Assembly (NCBI RefSeq): GCF_021440085.1
Contig: NZ_JAKCPW010000007.1
Location: 372,001 to 436,000, forward strand
Length of the DNA stretch: 64,000 nucleotides
Source: Dyadobacter sp. CY261
GTDB taxonomy: Bacteria; Bacteroidota; Bacteroidia; Cytophagales; Spirosomataceae
Reading direction: 5' to 3'
In this document: piece after piece, positions 9,209 through 19,047 of the stretch
Layout of the letters: the number at the start of each line of letters is the position of its first letter
Position numbering within the stretch: the stretch's first letter is position 1
Notes under the pieces: model-generated
What the model was told of the DNA's origin: nothing
The model's database searches: none
What the model saw: the letters and a program-made list of their open reading frames with translations, nothing else
Position numbers and translations under genes: made by a program

Positions 9209-12200
9209 TTAAAAAGTAAGTGTCAAGCCCAGGTTCCAAACCCGTGGACGGGGATTGGAGAAGAAATCCAGGTTTTGTGAAAACGCGGTGTTGGCACCAT
9301 AGCCAGCATTGAAAGTATCTACCTCAGGGTCGTAGCCGCTGTATTTGGTGATCACAAACAGGTTTTGAACACTTGCATAAATCCGCAGGCGGTCCATTTT
9401 CAGCCTGTCGAGAACGTCCTTGTCGAAGGAATAGCCGAGCATGAAGTTCTGGCCGCGGATAAAGGAGCCGTTTTCTACCCACCAGGTATCGAAATGCGAG
9501 TCTTGCGCGAATTTGTAGTTACGTACCTGCGAGATCATCGTATTCTGGTGGTCGGGTGTCCATGCGTCGAGCACGGTCGCCAGGCTATTGGCGATGGTCT
9601 GCCGGTCTTCTACCGAGTGCTTGAATGTCGCCGCGGTATTCAGGCCTTCCACGAAGCGGATGTTGAATGAGAAGTCGAAGCCTTTGTATTTCATGGTGCT
9701 GTTGATGCTTCCCGTCCATTTCGGTGTCGTGCGGCCGATAATGCTGTAATAATTGCTTCCGTCGGCATTGTAAATATATTTTCTGTCGCCGGGTTTCAGG
9801 TTATGCTCGGCAGCCTCAGACGCTTCGTCGCTGCTGTAAGTCCCGACCCTCGTCATCCCGTATAGCGAACCGATCGGCTCACCCACACGAAGGATGTTGG
9901 TTTGTCCCAAGAAGTTGGGGCCGGGGAAAATGTCGGCGTTGCCACGGTTCAGTTTCAGGATCTTGTTCGCATTGGTAGCCAGGATGAAATTGGTTGTCCA
10001 GCTGAAATTGCGCGTTTCAATATTTGTCGTATTCAAGCTCACCTCGAAACCCGAGTTCCGTACCGAGCCTACGTTTTGGTACACATTGGCATTCACTTCA
10101 CCGGCCGACCAGGGGATAGGCGCTTGCAGCAACAGGTCTTTGGTGACGCGGTTATAATAATCCACCGTCAGGTCGATCTTCTGGCCAAGCCCCATTTCAA
10201 CACCTGCGTCAAACTGCAACGACTTCTCCCATTTCAAATTAGGATTACCCAGATAGCTCGGAAGCAATGTCGATTGCAGTGCGCCGTTCAGCACCGTGCT
10301 GGTCGGGTTGGTCGTTCCTGGCTGGATCTGCGCGATGGATTGGTACTGACCGATTTCCTGGTTACCGGAAAGACCATAACTGGCACGTAGTTTCAGGTTG
10401 GTAATGGTTTTGTTGCCTTTCAGGAATCCCTCTTCCGATACGCGCCAAGCGGCACCCACCGACGGGAAGAATGCAAACTTGTTATTAGCCCCGAATTTGG
10501 AAGATCCATCGTAGCGACCGGTCGCAGTGAACAGATATTTTTCGTCCAGGTTGTAGGTCAGGCGGGCGAAGTAGGAGTTCATGGCCCATTTGTAGTCCGC
10601 AGACGTAGAAGAGCTCCGCACCGATCCCGAACCAAGTGTATGCCATTGAAATATATCGTCTATGAAATTTTGGGTTTCAACGAAATCTGTTTCCTGGTTG
10701 TATTGCTGCCACGATGCCCCGAGCAATGCGGTAAACCGGTTGCGGGAGTTGATCGTCTTGTTCCAGGTCAGATAGTTTTCCGACTGCCAGTAGGTGTTCA
10801 GATAGCCGCGAATGTTGGCAACCCCACCCTGATCGGCAGACATGTGTGCCAGATTTTGGGAAGAAAAATAGTTGTTCTTCTGGGATTGCAGGTTAAACCC
10901 TAGATCGGTTTTGAAATCCAGGTCCTTGGCGATGTGGAACAGCAAATAGGTATTGCCCAGCGATTGGAGCGTGTTATTGATGGTATACCGGTTGTTGGCA
11001 ATGTTCACAGGGTTAGGCCCGCCTTCGAGTCCGGCGATATCGTTGTTGCCGGCCCAGGTGCCGTCGGGGTATTTCACTGGCAGGATCGGCACTTCTTCCG
11101 AAACCATGCGGGGCACGTTCAAACTACCATTTCCGTCGGATACCATGCGCTGCCGGCTGCTGATCAGCGACAAACTTCCACCCGTTCTCAGCCAGCGGTT
11201 GACATCCGTATCTACTGTAAACCTGAGATTGTAGCGTTTGAATGCCGAAGTCGTCATCAGGCCATTCTGGTTCAGATACCCGAGCGACAAGCTGAACAGG
11301 GTTTTATCGTTCCCGCCCTGAAAGTTGAGCTGATGGTTGTTGGAGAAAGCAGGTTTGTATACCTCTTTTTCCCAGTTCGTATTGTACAAAGGCTTGTCGT
11401 TCGCATCGAACAACAATGGGAAATTGGCGTGGTTGAGCTGGACAGGGGGTGTCCACACACCACCAGCAGGGTCGAATTTCGTGCCGTTGGCATAGGCTTC
11501 GTTATAGACCTTTACAAATTGGTCCGAATTCAAGGTTTTGACGTGCCGGTAAAGGTCGCTTACATTGACATTGCCGTCATAAGAAACCTTCATGCCGCCC
11601 GCGCGACCGCGTTTGGTGGTGATCATGATGACGCCGTTGGCACCCCTCGCACCATAAATTGCGGTCGACGACGCATCTTTGAGAACTTCCAGAGAGGCAA
11701 TGTCATTGGGGTTGATCGAGTTACCATCCACACCGATCACCCCGTCGACCACATAAAGCGGGTCGATGTTGGAGTTAATGGAGCCGATACCGCGGACGCG
11801 TACTTTGGCGGCGGCACCCGGCGCATTGCTGTTGACGCTCACCTCGACACCCGCGATCTTACCTTGCAGGGCCTGGGAAACGTTGGGGACCGGCTTGTCG
11901 ACCAGCTGTTCGCCCTTGATCGTGGACACAGCGCCGGTAAGGTCCGATTTACGAACAGTACCATAACCGATCACGACCACTTCATTCAGCGCTTTCGAAT
12001 CGGCCACCAGGCCCACGTCTACTACCGATTGGTTGCCCACGGCAACTTCCTGGCTGGTAAACCCTACGAAGCTGAACACCAGCGTGCTGGATTCATCGGG
12101 GACGGTAATTTCATAATTTCCGGAGGCGTCTGTCGAGGTTCCTACGCCCGTTCCTTTAATAAGCACGTTTACACCCGGAAGCGGGGAGGAGTCTTTGGAA

Positions 12201-12349
12201 TCCAGGACTTTACCCGTTATTTTTTTATCGGTGGCAGAAGCGGGGCTACCGGCGTTTGCGCACAGGGAAATTAGCAGCAGGAGGTTTAGCAGGGCTATAT
12301 TGATAGTCCTGACCGGCCAAATGACTGGCCATTGTATATCACTTTTCAT
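9209..12349 (-). CDS. SusC/RagA-type TonB-linked outer membrane transporter
   Basis: A 1046-residue SusC protein with a signal peptide (about 1-35). A carboxypeptidase-regulatory-like domain starts at KITGKVLDSKDSSPLPG, the plug begins near LNEVVVIGYGTVRKSDLTGA, and the beta-barrel ends in GLTLTF. It has no STN domain, unlike the receptor at 986-4483, so it is not expected to signal to a FecR protein. It is paired with the SusD gene directly downstream. No regulator is adjacent. Confidence 0.95.
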   Translation of the reverse strand: MKSDIQWPVIWPVRTINIALLNLLLLISLCANAGSPASATDKKITGKVLDSKDSSPLPGVNVLIKGTGVGTSTDASGNYEITVPDESSTLVFSFVGFTSQEVAVGNQSVVDVGLVADSKALNEVVVIGYGTVRKSDLTGAVSTIKGEQLVDKPVPNVSQALQGKIAGVEVSVNSNAPGAAAKVRVRGIGSINSNIDPLYVVDGVIGVDGNSINPNDIASLEVLKDASSTAIYGARGANGVIMITTKRGRAGGMKVSYDGNVNVSDLYRHVKTLNSDQFVKVYNEAYANGTKFDPAGGVWTPPVQLNHANFPLLFDANDKPLYNTNWEKEVYKPAFSNNHQLNFQGGNDKTLFSLSLGYLNQNGLMTTSAFKRYNLRFTVDTDVNRWLRTGGSLSLISSRQRMVSDGNGSLNVPRMVSEEVPILPVKYPDGTWAGNNDIAGLEGGPNPVNIANNRYTINNTLQSLGNTYLLFHIAKDLDFKTDLGFNLQSQKNNYFSSQNLAHMSADQGGVANIRGYLNTYWQSENYLTWNKTINSRNRFTALLGASWQQYNQETDFVETQNFIDDIFQWHTLGSGSVRSSSTSADYKWAMNSYFARLTYNLDEKYLFTATGRYDGSSKFGANNKFAFFPSVGAAWRVSEEGFLKGNKTITNLKLRASYGLSGNQEIGQYQSIAQIQPGTTNPTSTVLNGALQSTLLPSYLGNPNLKWEKSLQFDAGVEMGLGQKIDLTVDYYNRVTKDLLLQAPIPWSAGEVNANVYQNVGSVRNSGFEVSLNTTNIETRNFSWTTNFILATNANKILKLNRGNADIFPGPNFLGQTNILRVGEPIGSLYGMTRVGTYSSDEASEAAEHNLKPGDRKYIYNADGSNYYSIIGRTTPKWTGSINSTMKYKGFDFSFNIRFVEGLNTAATFKHSVEDRQTIANSLATVLDAWTPDHQNTMISQVRNYKFAQDSHFDTWWVENGSFIRGQNFMLGYSFDKDVLDRLKMDRLRIYASVQNLFVITKYSGYDPEVDTFNAGYGANTAFSQNLDFFSNPRPRVWNLGLTLTF

Positions 12350-12788
12350 GCAGGGATTAGTTAGTGTTTATTAAGCGTTTGTTCTTAAAAATTGCAATAG
12401 TGGGCAGTCCGTACGGGCAGAACGGGAGCGCGGATATTTGTCATGATTAAAAATGGTTTTAGTAAGATTCTCAGTTTTCAATGCTTTCAAGTCATAGTGT
12501 TTCCACCGCCTTTTGCTGTGAAGCCGGCGTGATCCTTAGTTATTTTGAGAGGTGAGGGAGATATTAATATTTTTGAAAAATATAGTCCAAAAGAGGGCTG
12601 AGCAGATTTAAATGCCGTTAAAATGACCTTAAATTAGAATTAAAATGCAGCGCGGGCGCTGCGGGGATGCAGTGCCCGCGCTACGGAGGACGGTGCAAGG
12701 ATGTGATGGCAGGGAGCGCGGACATCAGCGGTTCTCTCACTTACCGATTCGCGTCACCGGCGTCATACTCATGGACCTGTGAACCGAC
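12350..12788. other. 439-bp gap upstream of the SusC gene
   Basis: The gap contains the SusC upstream region and a likely terminator of the monooxygenase gene (12641-12682). A 60-codon plus-strand frame overlaps the end of the monooxygenase gene and looks random. No clear Bacteroidota promoter (TTTG, then TANNTTTG) was found by eye. Confidence 0.5.
12641..12682 (-). terminator. Probable terminator of the FAD monooxygenase gene
   Basis: agcgcgggc (12649-12657) and gcccgcgct (12674-12682) form a 9-bp GC-rich stem with a 16-nt loop. On the minus strand it is followed by gcattttaatt. An alternative shorter stem, gcagcg/cgctgc at 12647-12662, overlaps it. The T-run is weak. Confidence 0.45.
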
Positions 12789-14372
12789 TTATGAATTGGA
12801 ATGGATAATGCCTGAATTACTAGCAAACCAACGTTCGACGGAACTTTGAAACTCACTGTAATCGGGTTTGCCGTCAGAAGCCCAGGCAATGATTCCGTCG
12901 GGGCGCACCAATGCGGCGTTCAATCCCAGCCGATCTTTCGCCCGGCCGGAAACGTAGTTAACTCGATCGCGATGCTGGCCAGCCCAGGTTTTGAGTGAAT
13001 GATTTGTATCAAAATCAATCACTAGCCCCCTGCCGTCGCGCATCAGCTCACCGATTTTTACACCGTCATCGAACTCGAAATTGGGAACATAATAGCCGAT
13101 TAACGGATGTTCTCCTCCAAGGTCATAATGCGTGTCAACACCCCAAACCCGTCCGGCAATGTAGGTGGTAACGTCGCGCGTGTCCATCAGGTCACGGAAA
13201 ATGGCATTCAGCGCGCGGGCGTGCGGGTCTGGCTTCATGATTGCCACCTGTGCGCGTGACCAGTCCAGGACTTTTGTGCCAATGGGGTGCCGTTCGGCAT
13301 AATAGCTGTCCAGCAAGCCTTCCGGTGCATTACTATGAATTGTAGCGGCGAGTTTCCAACCGAGGTTCATGGCATCGCCCAAGCCGAGGTTAAGCCCCTG
13401 GCCGCCCAGTGGAGAGTGAATATGTGCGGCATCACCGGCTAGAAGTACCCTGCCGTTGCAATAGGTAGTGGCCTGTCGTGCCCGGTCTGTCCAGGTGGTG
13501 GCAATATGCAGGGTGGCGAGGGTTACGTCGGTTCCCGAAATGCGGCGCAGCACCTGCTGAATGTGTTCGAGCGTAACGGGCTGACCGGTACCATGAAATG
13601 CGCCGCCGTCAAAGTCCTGGATGACGAGGTAGCCCGGCTGCGATTGCAGGTACATGCCGGTGGCGGTCATATTGCGGCCTGGTTTGAGCTTTTCCGGGTT
13701 GATAATGTCCGCCTGGACCGAGTAGCCGGTAAATTCGGGTTCCGTACCAGCGAATTCAAAACCACCTGCCTTGCGAACAATACTCCGGCTACCATCGCAG
13801 CCCACAAGCCATTTGCTTTCGAATGAATGTTCAGCACATTGGACCGTAACGCCATCCGCCGTCTGGTGAAAGCCTGTGATGGCGGTGCCATAATTGATTT
13901 CGACGCCCAGGGTTGCTGCCCGACGAGCGAATATTGTTTCCAGCTCTTCCATTTCAGACAGCAAATGCGTTTCTGTTGAGCTTGTCAGTCGATTACTCCA
14001 TCGAGAAGCGTCTATTTTGCCGGGATAAAAGGAGATACCGGCAAAGTGCCCTACCTGGCGTTCGGGCTGGGGGCTGGGTCCGGAAGCGGGGATGGCGTGC
14101 GGGTTTTTGACGCGCTTATGTATTTCAAGTTCTTGCAGCAGCCCGCGACGATCAAGCGCTTCAATGGTGGGGGTGGAGAGGCCGCGTATCCCGAATGGAA
14201 GTTGCTTCAACGGCGAATGTGGATTGTCGGCTTTTTCGAGTATCAGTACCGAACATTTGGCCAGCGCAAGTTCACAGGCGAGAAACAGGCCGACAGGCCC
14301 TGCGCCGGAGATGATTACATCGTAGACAGGTTGATTTTGAGTGGATTTGCTGCTTTTAAATTTAGTTTGCAT
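12789..14372 (-). CDS. FAD-dependent monooxygenase (aromatic hydroxylase type)
   Basis: A 527-residue flavoprotein of the PheA/TfdB/PgaE class. It shows the FAD-binding GxGxxG (GAGPVG, residues 23-28), the DG motif (GCDGSRSIVRKAGG) and the GD motif (LLAGDAAHIHSPLGGQGLN), followed by a thioredoxin-like C-terminal domain. Such enzymes hydroxylate phenols, polyketides or antibiotics with NAD(P)H and O2; rifampicin and tetracycline-inactivating enzymes belong to the same superfamily. An AraC regulator gene lies 51 bp upstream on the same strand and may control it. The substrate cannot be assigned. Confidence 0.9.
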   Translation of the reverse strand: MQTKFKSSKSTQNQPVYDVIISGAGPVGLFLACELALAKCSVLILEKADNPHSPLKQLPFGIRGLSTPTIEALDRRGLLQELEIHKRVKNPHAIPASGPSPQPERQVGHFAGISFYPGKIDASRWSNRLTSSTETHLLSEMEELETIFARRAATLGVEINYGTAITGFHQTADGVTVQCAEHSFESKWLVGCDGSRSIVRKAGGFEFAGTEPEFTGYSVQADIINPEKLKPGRNMTATGMYLQSQPGYLVIQDFDGGAFHGTGQPVTLEHIQQVLRRISGTDVTLATLHIATTWTDRARQATTYCNGRVLLAGDAAHIHSPLGGQGLNLGLGDAMNLGWKLAATIHSNAPEGLLDSYYAERHPIGTKVLDWSRAQVAIMKPDPHARALNAIFRDLMDTRDVTTYIAGRVWGVDTHYDLGGEHPLIGYYVPNFEFDDGVKIGELMRDGRGLVIDFDTNHSLKTWAGQHRDRVNYVSGRAKDRLGLNAALVRPDGIIAWASDGKPDYSEFQSSVERWFASNSGIIHSNS

Positions 14373-14423
14373 AGCGATTGTGTTTCGGGTAGTTGAAACA
14401 CAAAAATCCGCAACGTACTGGCG

Positions 14424-15239
14424 TCAGGCTTGTACAAACGCGACAAAATCACGGTCGGCGGCCAGTTGCCTTTTTTTCGCTGTTCGCGCGAACGCCGCGG
14501 GGGTAGTGCCGCTGTACCGCTTGAACTCCCTGCTGAGATGGGACTGATCGGCATAGCCGAATTCATGGGCGAGGCCCGCAATGTTCGCTCCCGGATCAAG
14601 CCATAGATGATTTCTTACCTGCTCAAAGCGCATCAGCGCGGACACGTCTTTCACCGTATGGCCGGAAGACTGTTTGAATTTTCGTTCCAGCGTGCGGACT
14701 GTCGCATGTGCCGCCTCAGCTACCTGGCTCACCGGTATAGTGCCCTTCGCTTCGCTCATGGCGACGCCCGCTTTGAATAGCATACTGTCAATCGCAACCC
14801 GCGAGCGGACGTCCAGGAAAAAATGTCTTAACTGGGTCACTGCTTCATCGACCCTGCCCGTGCCAATCAAATCACTCAATGTGGATTGAAGCTGAGCAAT
14901 CGGATGCGCCAATATGTGCACGCTACCTTTGCCGGATGGTAACCCAAGTAAATCGAAGACAGTCCACGGATAACACCGGACACCGATTATTTCCAAACGG
15001 TTTTTTGAATAAAAAATAACAGGCTTATTGAGCAAGCCTACCACGAAAGGAGACGGGAGTGGCAAGTCTCTGTGGCTGGAAATGCTGCAATGGCCTCCAA
15101 AATAAAAAATAATTTCTGCGTACCCGTCTGGTATTACTTCAAAGCCGGATTGTACCGCTCCAAAGTCCCTTCTGTCGTACCAGAAGCACTTTATCGTATC
15201 CTGCAATTCTTCCGGTGGTTCAAATTCCTCGTGCTGCAT
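14424..15239 (-). CDS. AraC family transcriptional regulator
   Basis: I start at 15239 (MQHEEFEPPEELQ), giving 271 residues; the longer frame to 15329 adds an unlikely 30-residue extension. The N-terminal half has the FEPPEELQDTIKCFW...PDGYAEIIFYFGG pattern of the DUF6597-type AraC sensors common in Bacteroidota. The C-terminus (about 170-260) carries the double helix-turn-helix, ending SHLSREFKRYSGTTPAAF. It lies just upstream of the monooxygenase gene on the same strand, a layout typical of a local activator. Its effector is unknown. Confidence 0.9.
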   Translation of the reverse strand: MQHEEFEPPEELQDTIKCFWYDRRDFGAVQSGFEVIPDGYAEIIFYFGGHCSISSHRDLPLPSPFVVGLLNKPVIFYSKNRLEIIGVRCYPWTVFDLLGLPSGKGSVHILAHPIAQLQSTLSDLIGTGRVDEAVTQLRHFFLDVRSRVAIDSMLFKAGVAMSEAKGTIPVSQVAEAAHATVRTLERKFKQSSGHTVKDVSALMRFEQVRNHLWLDPGANIAGLAHEFGYADQSHLSREFKRYSGTTPAAFARTAKKRQLAADRDFVAFVQA

Positions 15240-15341
15240 TTTGCAAGATAGGTTAATTCGGAAGTACCGAATGGCCGTGGGAATGATTTTTGTTGGGTTA
15301 TACGAGCCAAGTGGCCTCTGAAACAACAAATTTTAAATATC

Positions 15342-15677
15342 ATGAAAAAATTAGCAGTTCTGATCGCATTCTGTGTCATGTCATTTGCCGCCTACTCGCA
15401 GGACGATCAATCAAAAGCAGAAAAAGCAGCCGCGGAAACAAAAGAGGCGGGCCGGAAAGCCGGAAAAGAAATTAAGAAGGACGCCAAATATGTGGGAGAC
15501 AAAGCGGAAGATGGTGCGGAAAAAGTAGCCGATGGTTCCGAAAAGGCTTACGACGCAACTAAAAAAGGCGTGAAAAAAGGCGCTAAAAAGACGAAAAAAG
15601 GTGCAGAAAAAGCATACGAAGCAACCAAAGAGGAGGCGAAGGAGCTTAAAGAAAAAGCAAAAGACGACCGCCGTTAA
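15342..15677 (+). CDS. Small secreted Ala/Lys/Glu-rich helical protein
   Basis: The 111-residue product has a signal peptide (MKKLAVLIAFCVMSFAAYSQ). The rest is almost only Ala, Lys, Glu, Asp and Gly in near-regular 11-residue blocks (KAAAETKEAGRKAGKEIKK, AEKAYEATKEEAKELKEKAK), predicting long amphipathic helices. The composition resembles LEA-like, CsbD-like or apolipoprotein-like stress proteins, but I do not assign a family. A strong terminator follows at 15700, so it is its own transcription unit. Periplasmic location is inferred from the signal peptide. Confidence 0.8.
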   Translation: MKKLAVLIAFCVMSFAAYSQDDQSKAEKAAAETKEAGRKAGKEIKKDAKYVGDKAEDGAEKVADGSEKAYDATKKGVKKGAKKTKKGAEKAYEATKEEAKELKEKAKDDRR

Positions 15678-15699
15678 GATGGTCGGGCATCATGGGAGC

Positions 15700-15728
15700 A
15701 GCAGGAGTTATCTCCTGCTCTTTTTTTT
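15700..15728 (+). terminator. Rho-independent terminator
   Basis: agcaggag (15700-15707), loop ttat, and ctcctgct (15712-15719) form an 8-bp stem followed by eight T (15721-15728). It closes the small Ala/Lys-rich gene. The stretch 15729-15915 beyond it holds no gene; a 14-bp copy of ggagttatctcctg recurs at 15815-15828 without a T-run. Confidence 0.88.
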
Positions 15729-15915
15729 GCCTAAGCAAGCGTTTTAAAGTCGAAAAGGGGAGTTGTCTTCTGAACCAGAGCATAGTCGGATCAGGCGTTA
15801 TTAGCGTCGAAACGGGAGTTATCTCCTGTCGTCTCGTATTTGTAACCGGCTTTAAATAACTGAAAACCAAAAATTTGGAATGATTATTGCTGATGCATCA
15901 TAAACATCAGTTGAT

Positions 15916-16413
15916 ATGGAAAACGTAAAAGCGGTTGTTACGCAGGTCGTGAAGATTTGGCGCCTTTATAAGATGCAGCAACTGGTTATGACGGTTGCTA
16001 TGCGCCAGGAAATGCCCTTTCGGTTGCGAAATTTGTTGACGCGGGATTATATGATTTGTTCGGTGTTGAAAAAGGAAATGGCAAACCTATACGACGCACT
16101 CAAATGTTGCATGCGCGACGGTTGCATTACCCGTCCCGACAAGCACCCAATGATGATCATGCAAATGGAGGGCGATACGGATATGGCGCTTGGAAAGATT
16201 GTGTATGTTCATCGGCAGATAATCGCAGAATATGAGACGTTGCTGGGCCTGATCAACGGTTCAAATATCAATACGGTGATGATTCATCAGCATTGTAAAC
16301 AGGTGGCAAATCTTACCGAGGAGCTTGCATTGCATTCTCAGGGGGAGCGGGTTAGTGACTTTCCCGACCATAGCGCCGAACAATACCGTCCGATTTCGGA
16401 CAAATATTATTAA
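15916..16413 (+). CDS. Hypothetical helical protein
   Basis: A 165-residue soluble protein with no signal peptide or membrane segment. It is rich in Met, Leu, Lys and Glu and looks all-helical, perhaps a four-helix bundle. Three Cys (CCMRDGC) are close together in the middle, with a further CKQ near residue 137. I do not recognise a family; a ferritin-like or DUF2383-like bundle is possible. It lies about 100 bp upstream of the permease gene on the same strand, but nothing links the two functionally. Confidence 0.6.
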   Translation: MENVKAVVTQVVKIWRLYKMQQLVMTVAMRQEMPFRLRNLLTRDYMICSVLKKEMANLYDALKCCMRDGCITRPDKHPMMIMQMEGDTDMALGKIVYVHRQIIAEYETLLGLINGSNINTVMIHQHCKQVANLTEELALHSQGERVSDFPDHSAEQYRPISDKYY

Positions 16414-16518
16414 CTAACAGGTTGATTATTAGTAGCTAATGAAAGTGGCATGCATTTGTTGTCAAGGGTAAGCCGGAGTGGAATCTACTCCCGACCTACG
16501 ATCCTAAATGCAAACCAT

Positions 16519-18921
16519 ATGTTCAAGAACTATCTGAAAATAGCGCTCCGCAACCTGACAAAGTATAAAGCTTTCAGTTTCATCAATATAGCCGGTGTAT
16601 CCCTGGGGCTTAGCTGCTTTCTGCTGCTAGCCCTTTATGTGAAGGATGAACTGGCCTACGACCGCTTTCACGAACACGCCGATCGCATTTACCGGCTAAA
16701 CCGCACCTTCCTGGCCAACGACGGCACGGAATCGTTGCGTCTCGGACATGCGGCACCACCTTTTGGCCCGCTGGTAAAACAGGATTTTCCGCAAGTCGAA
16801 GAGGTGGTGAGGCTACTCGAAACGGGCGCGCTGGTAAAGTATGGTGAGAACCGGTTTGCAGAAGAACAGATGTTCGCTGCCGAAGCCAATATTTTCAAAG
16901 TTTTTACATTTAAAATAGATCGTGGAAACCCGGAAAAAGCGCTTGAAAACCCTTTTTCGATCATGTTCTCCAAACCCATGGCCGAGAAATATTTCGGAAA
17001 GGAGGACCCCATCGGCAAAGTGGTTCGGCTGGATAACCAGTTCGATTACACGGTAACGGGTGTTTTTGAGCCGCTACCCGCGCAGTCGCATTTCCATCCT
17101 AGTTTCCTCGTCTCATTCTCTACGTTAAACGACGACCGCATTTACGGAGCGGAGAGCCTTAGATCTAACTGGGGCAATAACTCTTTCTCGACCTTTTTGC
17201 TTTTACCAAAACATTACGACGCGCAAAAACTGGCCGCCGCATTTCCCGCATTTCAGAATAAACACATCGATCCGAAAGCCTCGAAATATTCTATCCTGAC
17301 ACTTACCAAGCTAACCGACATTCACTTGCGCTCGCACCTGGATTCGGAAATTGAAGGCAACGGCGATATTCAGTACGTATACCTCTTTTCGGCGATTGCG
17401 GTATTTATTCTGCTGATCGCCTGCATCAATTATATGAACCTTGCCACCGCCAAATCGGCCACGCGTGCCAAGGAAGTCGGTATGCGAAAGGTGATAGGCG
17501 CGGTGCGGACGCAGCTAATCAACCAGTTTCTAAGCGAATCGGTGCTGCTTGTGCTGATTTCTGTGATTATCGCCTTCGTAACGGTGGTATTATGCCTTCC
17601 GCTGTTCAATAATTTTACCCAAAAGCAGCTTTCAATGGGCGCATTGCTGGATCCGGTATTTCTGGCGATCCTTTTCGGCATCACCGTATTCACAGGCCTC
17701 GTCGCCGGCAGTTATCCAGCCTTTTTTATGACAGGCTTTCAACCAATCGAAGTTTTGAAAGGAAAAATTGCGTCCGCATTGAAAAACGGACAATTGCGCC
17801 AAACGCTGGTGGTAGCACAATTCGCGATTGCGGTGGCGCTGATCATCAGTACCACGGTTGTTTACAATCAGATGCGGTATATCCAGAATTACAAATTGGG
17901 ATATAGTAAAGATCAAGTGATCACCTTTTCAATGCCGGATGATTCTACGGTTGATGTGGAGGCGATCCGGCAGCGCTTTAAAGAAAATCCAGGCGTAAAT
18001 GAAGTAGGGCGGTCGTCGAGGATACCTTCGGGCCGGTTGCTGGATTCCTGGGAAGCGTTCGTCATGAAAGGCGATTCGATGGCTCCTACCGAAATCAGTG
18101 TCAAATCGCTTTCCGTGGATGAGGATTTTATTCCTGCTTACCAGATCGCCATGGCCGCGGGGCGTAACTTTTCCCGCCAGCATCCCACCGACCGCACCAA
18201 TGGCTTTGTGCTCAACGAAACCGCAGCACGTCTGCTGGGCTGGAAAAACCCCGACGACGCCATTGGCAACCGTTTCGGTTATGGCGAGATGCGCGGGCAG
18301 ATCATCGGCGTCACCAAAGATTATCATTTCGAGTCATTGCACCAGAAAGTAGCACCTATTGTCATGTTCTACCAGCCAGGCCGTCTTGGACGCGTGTCGG
18401 TACAGATTGCGGGCGGCAACATCCCGGGAGCTATCGACCATATCGGGTCGATTTGGAAGGAGCGTTTTCCCGACGTACCATTTCAATACGAGTTTCTTGA
18501 CCAGCGCTTTGGGAAATTATACGCGCGCGAGCAAACCCAGCAGTTGCTTTTTGGTGTGTTCGCCGGCATTGCGATCCTTATTTCCTGCATGGGATTGTTG
18601 GGGCTTTCGATGTTTATGGCGGAGTTACGGACCAAAGAAATTGGTGTCAGAAAAGTATTAGGTGCGTCGGTACCGAGCATTGTGGGGCTGCTTTCAAAGG
18701 ACTTTCTCAAACCTGTCCTCATCGCCATCCTGATCGCCTCTCCTGTGGCCTGGTATGGTATGAAAAACTGGTTACAGGATTTTGCCTATCACACCGAAAT
18801 CAAATGGTGGGTGTTCCTGCTCGCTGGTTTACTGTCGATTATGATCGCATTGTTTACCGTCAGCTTCCAAAGTATCCGCGCGGCATTGATGAACCCGGTG
18901 CGGAGTTTGAAAAGTGAATAG
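16519..18921 (+). CDS. FtsX/MacB-like ABC transporter permease
   Basis: I start at 16519 (MFKNYLKIALRNLTKYKAF), the usual N-terminus of this Bacteroidota family, which gives 800 residues. A further 23 codons upstream are open but do not fit. The protein has two repeats of a periplasmic MacB_PCD domain followed by an FtsX transmembrane domain, with the signature KEVGMRKVIGA in the first half and KEIGVRKVLGA in the second. These permeases work with a separate ATPase in efflux, lipoprotein handling or peptide resistance. No ATPase gene is nearby, which is common for this family. Confidence 0.92.
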   Translation: MFKNYLKIALRNLTKYKAFSFINIAGVSLGLSCFLLLALYVKDELAYDRFHEHADRIYRLNRTFLANDGTESLRLGHAAPPFGPLVKQDFPQVEEVVRLLETGALVKYGENRFAEEQMFAAEANIFKVFTFKIDRGNPEKALENPFSIMFSKPMAEKYFGKEDPIGKVVRLDNQFDYTVTGVFEPLPAQSHFHPSFLVSFSTLNDDRIYGAESLRSNWGNNSFSTFLLLPKHYDAQKLAAAFPAFQNKHIDPKASKYSILTLTKLTDIHLRSHLDSEIEGNGDIQYVYLFSAIAVFILLIACINYMNLATAKSATRAKEVGMRKVIGAVRTQLINQFLSESVLLVLISVIIAFVTVVLCLPLFNNFTQKQLSMGALLDPVFLAILFGITVFTGLVAGSYPAFFMTGFQPIEVLKGKIASALKNGQLRQTLVVAQFAIAVALIISTTVVYNQMRYIQNYKLGYSKDQVITFSMPDDSTVDVEAIRQRFKENPGVNEVGRSSRIPSGRLLDSWEAFVMKGDSMAPTEISVKSLSVDEDFIPAYQIAMAAGRNFSRQHPTDRTNGFVLNETAARLLGWKNPDDAIGNRFGYGEMRGQIIGVTKDYHFESLHQKVAPIVMFYQPGRLGRVSVQIAGGNIPGAIDHIGSIWKERFPDVPFQYEFLDQRFGKLYAREQTQQLLFGVFAGIAILISCMGLLGLSMFMAELRTKEIGVRKVLGASVPSIVGLLSKDFLKPVLIAILIASPVAWYGMKNWLQDFAYHTEIKWWVFLLAGLLSIMIALFTVSFQSIRAALMNPVRSLKSE

Positions 18922-19047
18922 CAACTAAATAATGCTGCCTATTTGGCCTGGGCGCTAGTTAACAATTTTAGCCCATCGTTGATGTCTGAATAAAATACAT
19001 TCAGAACTGGTTTGGTGAATTTCATACCTGCGATGTCATCGGATGTT

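Noticed and set aside
10934..12274. A 446-codon plus-strand frame opposite the second SusC gene
   Set aside because: It is antisense to SusC, with no signal peptide or known motif.
12667..12849. A 60-codon plus-strand frame in the SusC upstream gap
   Set aside because: It overlaps a probable terminator and the end of the monooxygenase gene, and shows no recognisable features.
15757..15828. Further hairpins resembling the terminator at 15700
   Set aside because: The 14-bp ggagttatctcctg copy at 15815-15828 lacks a T-run and no gene ends there; likely a decayed duplicate.
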